Assembly: GCA_947579665.1 (NCBI GenBank)
Contig: OX388344.1
Coordinates: 12,580,346 to 12,644,345 of the forward strand
From: Sympetrum striolatum
Lineage: Eukaryota; Arthropoda; Insecta; Odonata; Libellulidae
Length of the DNA stretch: 64,000 bases
Reading direction: 5' to 3'
The position numbers and the translations under genes were made by a program. Shown in pieces: positions 1-13,950 of the stretch. The notes beneath the pieces were generated by a model. That model did not search any database, had not been told where the DNA came from, and was given only the letters and a program-made list of their open reading frames with translations. Positions within the stretch are counted from its first letter, which is position 1. Each line of letters opens with the position of its first letter.

Positions 1-3000
1 CCATTTGTACTTAGTTAATTTGAGTTCGCATCCCTCGACCAAGCACCATCTCTCAGCACCACCCTGCTCCTTACATCGAATCATCATGGCTTCGGAAGTT
101 CATCCAAATGCTGCCGAAAGATAATAATGAAAGTTAATTATATTTACTTTTGATAACAATGACGAATCACAAAATAGGTACAGTAAAAGCATTCTTATCC
201 ATTTGTACTTAGTTAATTTGAGTTCGCATCCCTCGACCAAGCACCATCTTTCAGCACCACCCTGCTCCTTATATCGCATCGTGATGGCTTCGGAAGTTCA
301 TCCAAATGCTGCCGAAAGATAATAATGAAAGTTAATTATATTTACTTTTGATAACAATGACGAATCACAAAATAGGTACAGCAATAGCATTCTTATCCAT
401 TTGTACTTAGTTAATTTGAGTTCGCATCCCTCGACCAAGCACCATCTTTCAGCACCACCCTGCTCCTTATATCGCATCGTCATGGCTTCGGATGTTCATC
501 CAAATGCTGCCGAAAGTTAATAATGAAAGTTAATTATATTTACTTTTGATAACAATTACGAATCACAAAATAGGTACAGCAATAGCATTCTTATCCATTT
601 GTACTTAGTTAATCTGAGTTCGCATCCCTCGACCAAGCACCATCTTTCAGCACCACCCTGCTTCTTATATCGCATCGTCATGGCTTCGGAAGTTCATCCA
701 AATGCTGCCGAAAGATAATAATGAAAGTTAATTATATTTACTTTTGATAACAATTACGAATCACAAAATAGGTACAGCAATAGCATTCTTATCCATTTGT
801 ACTAAGTTAATTTGAGTTCGCATCCCTCGACCAAGCACCATCTTTCAGCACCACCCTGCTCCTTATATCGCATCGTCATGGCTTCGGAAGTTCATCCAAA
901 TGCTGCCGAAAGATAATAATGAAAGTTAATTATATTTACTTTTGATAACAATGACGAATCACAAAATAGGTACAGCAATAGCATTCTTATCCATTTGTAC
1001 TTAGTTAATTTGAGTTCGCATCCCTCGACCAAGCACCATCTTTCAGCACCACCCTGCTCCTTATATCGCATCGTCATGGCTTCGGAAGTTCATATAAATG
1101 CTGCCGAAAGATAATAATGAAAGTTAATTATATTTACTTTTGATAACAATTACGAATCACAAAATAGGTACAGCAATAGCATTCTTATCCATTTGTACTT
1201 AGTTAATTTGAGTTCGCATCCCTCGACCAAGCACCATCTCTCAGCTCCACCCTGCTCCTTATATCGAATCATCATGGCTTCGGAAGTTCATCCAAATGCT
1301 GCCGAAAGATAATAATGAAAGTTAATTATATTTACTTTTGATAACAATGACGAATCACAAAATAGGTACAGTAAAAGCATTCTTATCCATTTGTACTTAG
1401 TTAATTTGAGTTCGCATCCCTCGACCAAGCACCATCTTTCAGCACCACCCTGCTCCTTATATCGCATCGTCATGGCTTCGGAAGTTCATCCAAATGCTGC
1501 CGAAAGATAATAATGAAAGTTAATTATATTTACTTTTGATAACAATTACGAATCACAAAATAGGTACAGCAATAGCATTCTTATCCATTTGTACTTAGTT
1601 AATTTGAGTTCGCATCCCTCGACCAAGCACCATCTTTCAGCACCACCCTGCTCCTTATATCGCATCGTCATGGCTTCGGATGTTCATCCAAATGCTGCCG
1701 AAAGTTAATAATGAAAGTTAATTATATTTACTTTTGATAACAATTACGAATCACAAAATAGGTACAGCAATAGCATTCTTATCCATTTGTACTTAGTTAA
1801 TCTGAGTTAACATCCCTCGACCAAGCACCATCTTTCAGCACCACCCTGCTTCTTATATCGCATCGTCATGGCTTCGGATGTTCATCCAAATGCTGCCGAA
1901 AGATAATAATGAAAGTTAATTATATTTACTTTTGATAACAATTACGAATCACAAAATAGGTACAGTAATAGCATTCTTATCCATTTGTACTTAGTTAATT
2001 TGAGTTCGCATCCCTCGACCAAGCACCATCTTTCAGCACCACCCTGCTCCTTATATCGCATCGTCATGGCTTCGGAAGTTCATCCAAATGCTGCCGAAAG
2101 ATCATAATGAAAGTTAATTATATTTACTTTTGATAACAATGACGAATCACAAAATAGGTACAGCAATAGCATTCTTATCCATTTGTACTTAGTTAATTTG
2201 AGTTCGCATCCCTCGACCAAGCACCATCTTTCAGCACCACCCTGCTCCTTATATCGCATCGTCATGGCTTCGGAAGTTCATATAAATGATGCCGAAAGAT
2301 AATAATGAAAGTTAATTATATTTACTTTTGATAACAATTACGAATCACAAAATAGGTACAGTAATAGCATTCTTATCCATTTGTACTTAGTTAATTTGAG
2401 TTCGCATCCCTCGACCAAGCACCATCTTTCAGCACCACCCTGCTCCTTATATCGCATCGTCATGGCTTCGGAAGTTCATCCAAATGCTGCCGAAAGATAA
2501 TAATGAAAGTTAATTATATTTACTTTTGATAACAATGACGAATCACAAAATAGGTACAGCAATAGCATTCTTATCCATTTGTACTTAGTTAATTTGAGTT
2601 CGCATCCCTCGACCAAGCACCATCTTTCAGCACCACCCTGCTCCTTATATCGCATCGTCATGGCTTCGGAAGTTCATATAAATGCTGCCGAAAGATAATA
2701 ATGAAAGTTAATTATATTTACTTTTGATAACAATTACGAATCACAAAATAGGTACAGCAATAGCATTCTTATCCATTTGTACTTAGTTAATTTGAGTTCG
2801 CATCCCTCGACCAAGCACCATCTTTCAGCACCACCCTGCTCCTTATATCGCATCGTCATGGCTTCGGAAGTTCATCCAAATGCTAACTAAAGATAATAAT
2901 GAAAGTTAATTATATTTACTTTTGATAACAATGACGAATCACAAAATAGGTACAGCAATAGCATTCTTATCCATTTGTACTTAGTTAATTTGAGTTCGCA

Positions 3001-6000
3001 TCCCTCGACCAAGCACCATCTTTCAGCACCACCCAGCTCCTTATACCGCATCGTCATGGCTTCGGAAGTTCATCCAAATGCTGTCGAAAGATAATAATGA
3101 AAGTTAATTATATTTACTTTTGATAACAATTACGAATCACAAAATAGGTACAGCAATAGCATTCTTATCCATTTGTACTTAGTTAATTTGAGTTCGCATC
3201 CCTCGACCAAGCACCATCTTTCAGCACCACCCTGCTCCTTATATCGCATTGTCATGGCTTCGGAAGTTCATCCAAATGCTGCCGAAAGATAATAATGAAA
3301 GTTAATTATATTTACTTTTGATAACAATGACGTATCACAAAATAGGTACAGCAATAGCATTCTTATCCATTTGTACTTAGTTAATTTGAGTTCGCATCCC
3401 TCGACCAAGCACCATCTTTCAGCACCACCCTGCTCCTTATATCGCATCGTCATGGCTTCGGAAGTTCATCCAAATGCTGCCGAAAGATAATAATGAAAGT
3501 TAATTATATTTACTTTTGATAACAATTACGAATCACAAAATAGGTACAGCAATAGCATTCTTATCCATTTGTATTTAGTTAATTTGAGTTCGCATCCCTC
3601 GACCAAGCACCATCTTTCAGCACCACCCTGCTCCTTATATCGCATCGTCATGGCTTCGGAAGTTCATCCAAATGCTGCCGAAAGATAATAATGAAAGTTA
3701 ATTATATTTACTTTTGATAACAATGACGTATCACAAAATAGGTACAGCAATAGCATTCTTATCCATTTGTACTTAGTTAATTTGAGTTCGCATCCCTCGA
3801 CCAAGCACCATCTTTCAGCACCACCCTGCTCCTTTTATCGAATCGTCATGGCTTCGGAAGTTCATCCAAATGCTGCCGAAAGATAATAATGAAAGTTAAT
3901 TATATTTACTTTTGATAACAATGACGAATCACAAAATAGGTACAGTAAAAGCATTCTTATCCATTTGTACTTAGTTAATTTGAGTCGGCATCCCTCGACC
4001 AAGCACCATCTTTCAGCACCACCCTGCTCCTTATATCGCATCGTCATGGCTTCGGAAGTTCATCCAAATGCTGCCGAAAGATAATAATGAAAGTTAATTA
4101 TATTTACTTTTGATAACAATGACGAATCACAAAATAGGTACAGCAATAGCATTCTTATCCATTTGTACTTAGTTAATTTGAGTTCGCATCCCTCGACCAA
4201 GCACCATCTTTCAGCACCACCCTGCTCCTTATATCGCATCGTCATGGCTTCGGATGTTCATCCAAATGCTGCCGAAAGTTAATAATGAAAGTTAATTATA
4301 TTTACTTTTGATAACAATTACGAATCACAAAATAGGTACAGCAATAGCATTCTTATCCATTTGTACTTAGTTAGTCTGAGTTCGCATCCCTCGACCAAGC
4401 ACCATCTTTCAGCACCACCCTGCTCCTTATATCGCATCGTCATGGCTTCGGAAGTTCATCCAAATGCTGCCGAAAGATAATAATGAAAGTTAATTATATT
4501 TACTTTTGATAACAATTACGAATCACAAAATAGGTACAGCAATAGCATTCTTATCCATTTGTATTTAGTTAATTTGAGTTCGCATCCCTCGACCAAGCAC
4601 CATCTTTCAGCACCACCCTGCTCCTTATATCGCATCGTCATGGCTTCGGAAGTTCATCCAAATGCTGCCGAAAGATAATAATGAAAGTTAATTATATTTA
4701 CTTTTGATAACAATGACGTATCACAAAATAGGTACAGCAATAGCATTCTTATCCATTTGTACTTAGTTAATTTGAGTTCGCATCCCTCGACCAAGCACCA
4801 TCTTTCAGCACCACCCTGCTCCTTTTATCGAATCGTCATGGCTTCGGAAGTTCATCCAAATGCTGCCGAAAGATAATAATGAAAGTTAATTATATTTACT
4901 TTTGATAACAATTACGAATCACAAAATAGGTACAGCAATAGCATTCTTATCCATTTGTATTTAGTTAATTTGAGTTCGCATCCCTCGACCAAGCACCATC
5001 TTTCAGCACCACCCTGCTCCTTATATCGCATCGTCATGGCTTCGGAAGTTCATCCAAATGCTGCCGAAAGATAATAATGAAAGTTAATTATATTTACTTT
5101 TGATAACAATTACGAATCACAAAATAGGTACAGCAATAGCATTCTTATCCATTTGTACTTAGTTAATTTGAGTTCGCATCCCTCGACCAAGCACCATCTT
5201 TCAGCACCACCCTGCTCCTTATATCGCATCGTCATGGCTTCGGAAGTTCATTCAAATGCTGCCGAAAGATAATAATGAAAGTTAATTATATTTACTTTTG
5301 ATAATAATTACGAATCACAAAATAGGTACAGCAATAGCATTCTTATCCATTTGTACTTAGTTAATTTGAGTTCGCATCCCTCGATCAAGCACCATCTTTC
5401 AGCACCACCCTGCTCCTTATATCGCATCGTCATGGCTTCGGAAGTTCATCCAAATGCTGCCGAAAGATAATAATGAAAGTTAATTATATTTACTTTTGAT
5501 AACAATTACGAATCACAAAATAGGTACAGCAATAGCATTCTTATCCATTTGTACTTAGTTAATTTGAGTTCGCATCCCTCGACCAAGCACCATCTTTCTG
5601 CACCACCCTGCTCCTTATATCGCATCGTCATGGCTTCGGAAGTTCATATAAATGCTGCCGAAATATAATAATGAAAGTTAATTATATTTACTTTTGATAA
5701 CAATTACGAATCACAAAATAGGTACAGCAATAGCATTCTTATCCATTTGTACTTAGTTAATTTGAGTTCGCATCCCTCGACCAAGCACCATCTTTCAGCA
5801 CCACCCTGCTCCTTATATCGCATCGTCATGGCTTCGGAAGTTCATTCAAATGCTGCCGAAAGATAATAATGAAAGTTAATTATATTTGCTTTTGATAACA
5901 ATTACGAATCACAAATTAGGTTCAGCAATAGCATTCTTATCCATTTGTACTTAGTTAATTTGAGTTCGCATCCCTCGACCAAGCACCATCTTTCAGCACC

Positions 6001-7199
6001 ACCCTGCTCCTTATATCGCATCGTCATGGCTTCGGAAGTTCATTCAAATGCTGCCGAAAGATAATAATGAAAGTTAATTATATTTGCTTTTGATAACAAT
6101 TACGAATCACAAAATAGGTACAGCAATAGCATTCTTATCCATTTGTACTTAGTTAATTTGAGTTCGCATCCCTCGACCAAGCACCATCTTTCAGCAACAC
6201 CCTGCTCCTTATATCGCATCGTCATGGCTTCGGAAGTTCATATAAATGCTGCCGAAATATAATAATGAAAGTTAATTATATTTACTTTTGATAACAATTA
6301 CGAATCACAAAATAGGTACAGCAATAGCATTCTTATCCATTTGTACTTAGTTAATTTGAGTTCGCATCCCTCGACCAAGCACCATCTTTCAGCACCACCC
6401 TGCTCCTTATATCGCATCGTCATGGCTTCGGAAGTTCATTCAAATGCTGCCGAAAGATAATAATGAAAGTTAATTATATTTGCTTTTGATAACAATTACG
6501 AATCACAAAATAGGTTCAGCAATAGCATTCTTATCCATTTGTACTTAGTTAATTTGAGTTCGCATCCCTCGACCAAGCACCATCTTTCAGCACCACCCTG
6601 CTCCTTATATCGCATCGTCATGGCTTCGGAAGTTCATTCAAATGCTGCCGAAAGATAATAATGAAAGTTAATTATATTTACTTTTGATAACAATTACGAA
6701 TCACAAAATAGGTACAGCAATAGCATTCTTATCCATTTGTACTTAGTTAATTTGAGTTCACATCCCTCGACCAAGCACCATCTTTCAGCACCACCCTGCT
6801 CCTTATATCGCATCGTCATGGCTTCGGAAGTTCATCCAAATGCTGCCGAAAGATAATAATGAAAGTTAATTATATTTACTTTTGATAACAATTACGAATC
6901 ACAAAATAGGTACAGCAATAGCATTCTTATCCATTTGTACTTAGTTAATTTGAGTTCGCATCCCTCGACCAAGCACCATCTTTCAGCAACACCCTGCTCC
7001 TTATATCGCATCGTCATGGCTTCGGAAGTTCATCCAAATGCTGCCGAAAGATAATAATGAAAGTTAATTATATTTACTTTTGAAAACAATTACGAATCAC
7101 AAAATAGGTACAGCAATAGCATTCTTATCCATTTGTACTTAGTTAATTTGAGTTCGCATCCCTCGACCAAGCACCATCTTTCAGCACCGCCCTGCTCCT

Positions 7200-8240
7200 T
7201 ATATCGCATCGTCATGGCTTCGGAAGTTCATCCAAATGCTGCCGAAAGATAATAATGAAAGTTAATTATTTTTACTTTGATAACAATTACGAATCACAAA
7301 ATAGGTACAGTAATAGCATTCTTATCCATTTGTACTTAGTTAATTTGAGTTCGCATCCCTCGACCAAGCACCATCTTTCAGCACCACCCTGCTCCTTATA
7401 TCGCATCGTCATGGCTTCGGAAGTTCATCCAAATGCTGCCGAAAGATAATAATGAAAGTTAATTATATTTACTTTTGATAACAATTACGAATCACAAAAT
7501 AGGTACAGAAATAGCATTCTTATCCATTTGTTTTTAGTTAATTTGAGTCCGCATCCCTCGACCAAGCACCATCTTTCAGCACCACCCTGCTCCTTATATC
7601 GCATCGTCATGGCTTCGGAAGTTCATCCAAATGCTGCCGAAAGATAATAATGAAAGTTAATTATATTTACTTTTGATAACAATTACGAATCACAAAATAG
7701 GTACAGCAATAGCATTCTTATCCATTTGTACTTAGTTAATTTGAGTTCGCATCCCTCGACCAAGCACCATCTTTCAGCACCACCCTGCTCCTTATATCGC
7801 ATCGTCATGGCTTCGGAAGTTCATTCAAATGCTGCCGAAAGATAATAATGAAAGTTAATTATATTTACTTTTGATAACAATTACGAATCACAAAATAGGT
7901 ACAGTAATAGCATTCTTATACATTTGTACTTAGTTAATTTGAGTTCGCATCCCTCGACCAAGCACCATCTTTCAGCACCACCCTGCTCCTTATATCGCAT
8001 CGTCATGGCTTCGGAAGTTCATCCAAATGCTGCCGAAAGATAATAATGAAAGTTAATTATATTTACTTTTGATAACAATTACGAATCACAAAATAGGTAC
8101 AGTAATAGCATACTTATACATTTGTACTTAGTTAATTTGAGTTCGCATCCCTCGACCAAGCACCATCTTTCAGCACCACCCTGCTCCTTATATCGCATCG
8201 TCATGGCTTCGGAAGTTCATCCAAATGCTGCCGAAAGATA
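7200..8240. repeat. satellite block related to 15.1-16.3 kb
   Basis: The short form GTTAATTATTTTTACTTTG occurs at 7,260 and again 7,917 bp later at 15,177. CATTCAAATG (about 7,824 and 15,939) and the rare pair CATACTTATACATTTG (about 8,109 and 16,224) follow at an offset of 8,115 bp, so one extra monomer sits between them in the second copy. The copies differ at several sites, so this duplication looks older than the 5.5-kb one. Confidence 0.7.
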
Positions 8241-8354
8241 ATAATGAAAGTTAATTATATTTACTTTTGATAACAATTACGAATCACAAAATAGGTAATG
8301 CAATAGCATTCTTATCCATTTGTACTTAGTTAATTTGAGTTCGCATCCCTCGAC

Positions 8355-8395
8355 CAAGCACCATCTTTCAGCACCATCCTTCAGCACCACCCTGC
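8355..8395. repeat. monomer with short internal duplication
   Basis: The usual CCATCTTTCAGCACCACC is extended to a form in which TTCAGCACCA is followed by a second, slightly different copy (TCCTTCAGCACCACC). This adds about 14 bp and shifts the phase of all later monomers. It is a useful unique landmark in an otherwise repetitive region. Confidence 0.8.
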
Positions 8396-8949
8396 TCCTT
8401 ATATCGCATCGTCATGGCTTCGGAAGTTCATCCAAATGCTGCCGAAAGATAATAATGAAAGTTAATTATATTTACTTTTTATAACAATTACGAATCACAA
8501 AATAGGTACAGCAATAGCATTCTTATCCATTTGTACTTAGTTAATTTGAGTTCGCATCCCTCGACCAAGCACCATCTTTCAGCACCACCCTGCTCCTTAT
8601 ATCGCATCGTCATGGCTTCGGAAGTTCATCCAAATGCTGCCGAAAGATAATAATGAAAGTTAATTATATTTACTTTTGATAACAATTACGAATCACAAAA
8701 TAGGTACAGCAATAGCATTCTTATCCATTTGTACTTAGTTAATTTGAGTTCGCATCCCTCGACCAAGCACCATCTACCAGCACCACCCTGCTCCTTATAT
8801 CGCATCGTCATGGCTTCGGAAGTTAATCCAAATGCTGCCGAAAGATAATAATGAAAGTTAATTATATTTACTTTTGATAACAATTACGAATCACAAAATA
8901 GGTACAGCAATAGCATTCTTATCCATTTGTACTTAGTTAATTTGAGTTT

Positions 8950-10420
8950 GCATCCCTCGACCAAGCACCATCTTTCAGCACCACCCTGCTTCTTATATCG
9001 CATCGTCATGGCTTCGGAAGTTCATTCAAATGCTGCCGAAAGATAATAATGAAAGTTATTATATTTACTTTTGATAACAATGACGAATCACAAAATAGGT
9101 ACAGCAATAGCATTCTTATCCATTTGTACTTAGTTAATTTGAGTTCGCATCCCTCGACCAAGCACCATCTTTCAGCACCACCCTGCTCCTTATATCGCAT
9201 CGTCATGGCTTCGGAAGATCATTCAAATGCTGCCGAAAGATATTAATGAAAGTTAATTATATTTACTTTTGATAACAATTACGAATCACAAAATAGGTAC
9301 AGCAATAGCATTCTTATCCATTTGTACTTAGTTAATTTGAGTTCGCATCCCTCGACCAAGCACCATCTTTAAGCACCACCCTGCTCCTTATATCGCATCG
9401 TCATGGCTTCGGAAGTTCATCCAAATGCTGCCGAAAGATAATAATGAAAGTTAATTATATTTACTTTTGATAACAATTACGAATCACAAAATAGGTACAG
9501 CAATAGCATTCTTATCCATTTGTACTTAGTTAATTTGAGTTCGCATCCCTCGACCAAGCACCATCTTTTAGCACCACCCTGCTCCTTATATCGCATCGTC
9601 ATGGCTTCGGAAGTTCATCCAAATGCTGCCGAAAGATAATAATGAAAGTTAATTATATTTACTTTTGATAACAATTACGAATCACAAAATAGGTACAGCA
9701 ATAGCATTCTTATCCATTTGTACTTAGTTAATTTGAGTTCGCATCCCTCGACCAAGCACCATCTTTCAGCACCACCCTGCTCCTTATATCGCATCGTCAT
9801 GGCTTCGGAAGTTCATCCAAATGCTGCCGAAAGATAATAATGAAAGGTAATTATATTTACTTTTGATAACAATTACGAATCACAAAATAGGTACAGCAAT
9901 AGCATTCTTATCCATTTGTACTTAGTTAATTTGAGTTCGCATCCCTCGACCAAGCACCATCTTTCAGCACCACCCTGCTCCTTATATCGCATCGTCATGG
10001 CCTCGGAAGTTCATCCAAATGCTGCCGAAAGATAATAATGAAAGTTAATTATATTTACTTTTGATAACAATTACGAATCACAAAATAGGTACAGCAATAG
10101 CATTCTTATCCATTTGTACTTAGTTAATTTGAGTTCGCATCCCTCGACCAAGCACCATCTTTCAGCACCACCCTGCTCTTATATCGCATCGTCATGGCTT
10201 CGGAAGTTCATCCATATGCTGCCGAAAGATAATAATGAAAGTTAATTATATTTACTTTTGATAACAATTACGAATCACAAAATAGGTACAGCAATAGCAT
10301 TCTTATCCATTTGTACTTAGTTAATTTGAGTTCGCATCCCTCGACCATGCACCATCTTTCAGCACCACCCTGCTCCTTATATCGCATCGTCATGGCTTCG
10401 GAAGTTCATCCAAATGCTGC
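8950..10420. repeat. satellite block duplicated at 18.2-19.7 kb, copy 1
   Basis: Variants here recur exactly 9,289 bp downstream: CGGAAGATCATTC (9,211 and 18,500), CTTTTAGCAC (9,565 and 18,854), GAAAGGTAATTA (9,842 and 19,131), ATGGCCTCGG (10,001 and 19,290, at its C), CATCCATATGCTGCC and CGACCATGCACC. The first part, with CGGAAGATCATTC, occurs a third time at 32,555. Confidence 0.88.
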
Positions 10421-12599
10421 CGAAAGATAATAATGAAAGTTAATTATATTTACTTTTGATAACAATTACGAATCACAAAATAGGTACAGCAATAGCATTC
10501 TTATCCATTTGTACTTAGTTAATTTGAGTTCGCATCCCTCGACCAAGCACCATCTTTCAGCACCACCCTGCTCCTTATATCGCATCGTCATGGCTTCGGA
10601 AGTTCATTCAAATGCTGCCGAAAGATAATAATGAAAGTTAATTATATTTACTTTTGATAACAATTACGAATCACAAAATAGGTACAGCAATAGCATTCTT
10701 ATCCATTTGTACTTAGTTAATTTGAGTTCGCATCCCTCGACCAAGCACCATCTTTCAGCACCACCCTGCTCCTTATATCGCATCGTCATGGCTTCGGAAG
10801 TTCATTCAAATGCTGCCGAAAGATAATAATGAAAGTTAATTATATTTACTTTTGATAACAATTACGAATCACAAAATAGGTACAGCAATAGCATTCTTAT
10901 CCATTTGTACTTAGTTAATTTGAGTTCGCATCCCTCGACCAAGCACCATCTTTCAGCACCACCCTGCTCCTTATATCGCATCGTCATGGCTTCGGAAGTT
11001 CATCCAAATGCTGCCGAAAGATAATAATGAAAGTTAATTATATTTACTTTTGATAACAATGACGAATCACAAAATAGGTACAGCAATAGCATTCTTATCC
11101 ATTTGTACTTAGTTAATTTGAGTTCGCATCCCTCGACCAAGCACCATCTTTCAGCACCACCCTGCTCCATATATCGCATTGTCATGGCTTCGGAAGTTCA
11201 TCCAAATGCTGCCGAAAGATAATAATGAAAGTTAATTATATTTACTTTTGATAAAAATTACGAATCACAAAATAGGTACAGGAATAGCATTCTTATCCAT
11301 TTGTACTAAGTTAATTTGAGTTCGCATCCCTCGACCAAGCACCATCTTTCAGCACCACCCTGCTCCTTATATCGCATCGTCATGGCTTCGGAAGTTCATC
11401 CAAATGCTGCCGAAAGATAATAATGAAAGTTAATTATATTTACTTTTGATAACAATGACGAATCACAAAATAGGTACAGAATAGCATTCTTATCCATTAG
11501 TACTTAGTAAATTTGAGTTCGCATCCCTCGACCAAGCACCATCTTTCAGCAACACCCTGCTCCTTATATCGCATTGTCATGGCTTCGGAAGTTCATCCAA
11601 ATGCTGCCGAAAGATAATAATGAAAGTTAATTATATTTACTTTTGATAACAATTACGAATCACAAAATAGGTACAGCAATAGCATTCTTATCCATTTGTA
11701 CTTAGTTAATTTGAGTTCGCATCCCTCGACCAAGCACCATCTTTCAGCACCACCCTGCTCCTTATATCGCATCGTCATGGCTTCGGAAGTTCATCCAAAT
11801 GCTGCCGAAAGATAATAATGAAAGTTTATTATATTTACTTTTGATAACAATGACGAATCACAAAATAGGTACAGCAATAGCATTCTTATCCATTTGTACT
11901 TAGTTAATTTGAGTTCGCATCCCTCGACCAAGCACCATCATTCAGCACCACCCTGCTCCTTATATCGCATTGTCATGGTTTCGGAAGTTCATCCAAATGC
12001 TGCCGAAAGATAATAATGAAAGTTAATTATATTTACTTTTGATAACAATTACGAATCACAAAATAGGTACAGCAATAGCATTCTTATCCATTTGTACTTA
12101 GTTAATTTGAGTTCGCATCCCTCGACCAAGTACCATCTTTCAGCACCACCCAGCTCCTTATATCGCATCGTCATGGCTTCGGAAGTTCATCCAAATGCTG
12201 CCGAAAGATAATAATGAAAGTTAATTATATTTACTTTTGTTAACAATTACGAATCACAAAATAGGTACAGCAATAGCATTCTTATCCATTTGTACTTAGA
12301 TAATTTGAGTTCGCATCCCTCGACCAAGCACCATCTTTCAGCACCACCCTATATCGCATCGTCATGGCTTCGGAAGTTCATCCAAATGCTGCCGAAAGAT
12401 AATAATGAAAGTTAATTATATTTACTTTTGATAATAATTACGAATCACAAAATAGGTACAGCAATAGCATTCTTATCCATTTGTACTTAGATAATTTGAG
12501 TTCGCATCCCTCGACCAAGCACCATCTCTCAGCACCACCCTGCTCCTTATATCGCATCGTCATGGCTTCGAAAGTTCATCCAAATGCTGCCGAAAGATA

Positions 12600-13950
12600 A
12601 TAATGAAAGTTAATTATATTTAATTTGATAACAATGACGAATCACAAAATAGGTACAGCAATAGCATTCTTATCCATTTGTACTTAGTTAATTTGAGTTC
12701 GCATCCCTCGACCAAGCACCATCTTTCAGCACCACCCTGCTCCTTATATCGCTTGTCATGGCTTCGAAGTTCATCCAAATGCTGCCGAAAGATAATAATG
12801 AAAGTTAATTATATTTACTTTTGATAACAATGACGAATCACAAAATAGGTACAGCAATAGCATTCTTATCCATTTGTACTTAGTTAATTTGAGTTCACAT
12901 CCCTCGACCAAGCACCATCTCTCAGCACCACCCTGCTCCTTATATCGCATCGTCATGGCTTCGGAAGTTCATCCAAATGCTGCCGAAAGATAATAATGAA
13001 AGTTAATTATATTTACTTTTGATAACAATGACGAATCACAAAATAGGTACAGCAATAGCATTCTTATCCATTTGTACTTAGTTAATCAAAGTTTGCATCC
13101 CTCGACCAAGCACCATCTTTCAGCACAACCCTGCTCCTTATATCGCATCGTCATGGCTTCGGAAGTTCATCAAAATGCTGCCGAAAGATAATAATGAAAG
13201 TTAATTATATTTACTTTTGATAACAATTACGAATCACAAAATAGGTACAGCAATAGCATTCTTATCCATTTGTACTTAGTTAATTTGAGTTCGCATCCCT
13301 CGGCCAAGCACCATCTCTCAGCACCACCCTGCTGCTTATATCGCATCGTCATGGCTTCGGAAGTTCATCCAAATGCTGCCGAAAGATATTATTGAAAGTT
13401 AATTATATTTACTTTTGATAACAATGACGAATCACAAAATAGGTACAGCAATAGCATTCTTATCCATTTGTACTTAGTTAATTTGAGTTCGCATCCCTCG
13501 ACCAAGCACCTTCTCTCAGCACCACCCTGCTCCTTATATCGCATCGTCATGGCTTCGGAAGTTCATCCAAATGCTGCCGAAAGATAATAATGAAAGTTAA
13601 TTATATTTAATTTGATAACAATGACGAATCACAAAATAGGTACAGCAATAGCATTCTTATCCATTTGTACTTAGTTAATTTGAGTTCGCATCCCTCGACC
13701 AAGCACCATCTTTCAGCACCACCCTGCTCCTTATATCGCATTGACATGGCTTCGAAGTTCATCCAAATGCTGCCGAAAGATAATAATGAAAGTTAATTAT
13801 ATTTACTTTTGATAACAATGACGAATCACAAAATAGGTACAGCAATAGCATTCTTATCCATTTGTACTTAGTTAATTTGAGTTCGCATCCCTCGACCAAG
13901 CACCATCTCTCAGCACCACCCTGCTCCTTATATCGCATCGTCATGGCTTC
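12600..13950. repeat. five-monomer local duplication in the satellite
   Basis: The deleted form TATTTAATTTGATAAC (about 12,617 and 13,605) followed by ATGGCTTCGAAGTTC (one G missing; about 12,758 and 13,746) recurs at 988 bp, which is 5 x 198 minus 2. A comparable 990-bp duplication (5 x 198) is seen near the left end, where TGTATTTAG, GACGTATCAC and CCTTTTATCGAATCG occur at 3,570-3,845 and again at 4,560-4,835. Confidence 0.75.
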
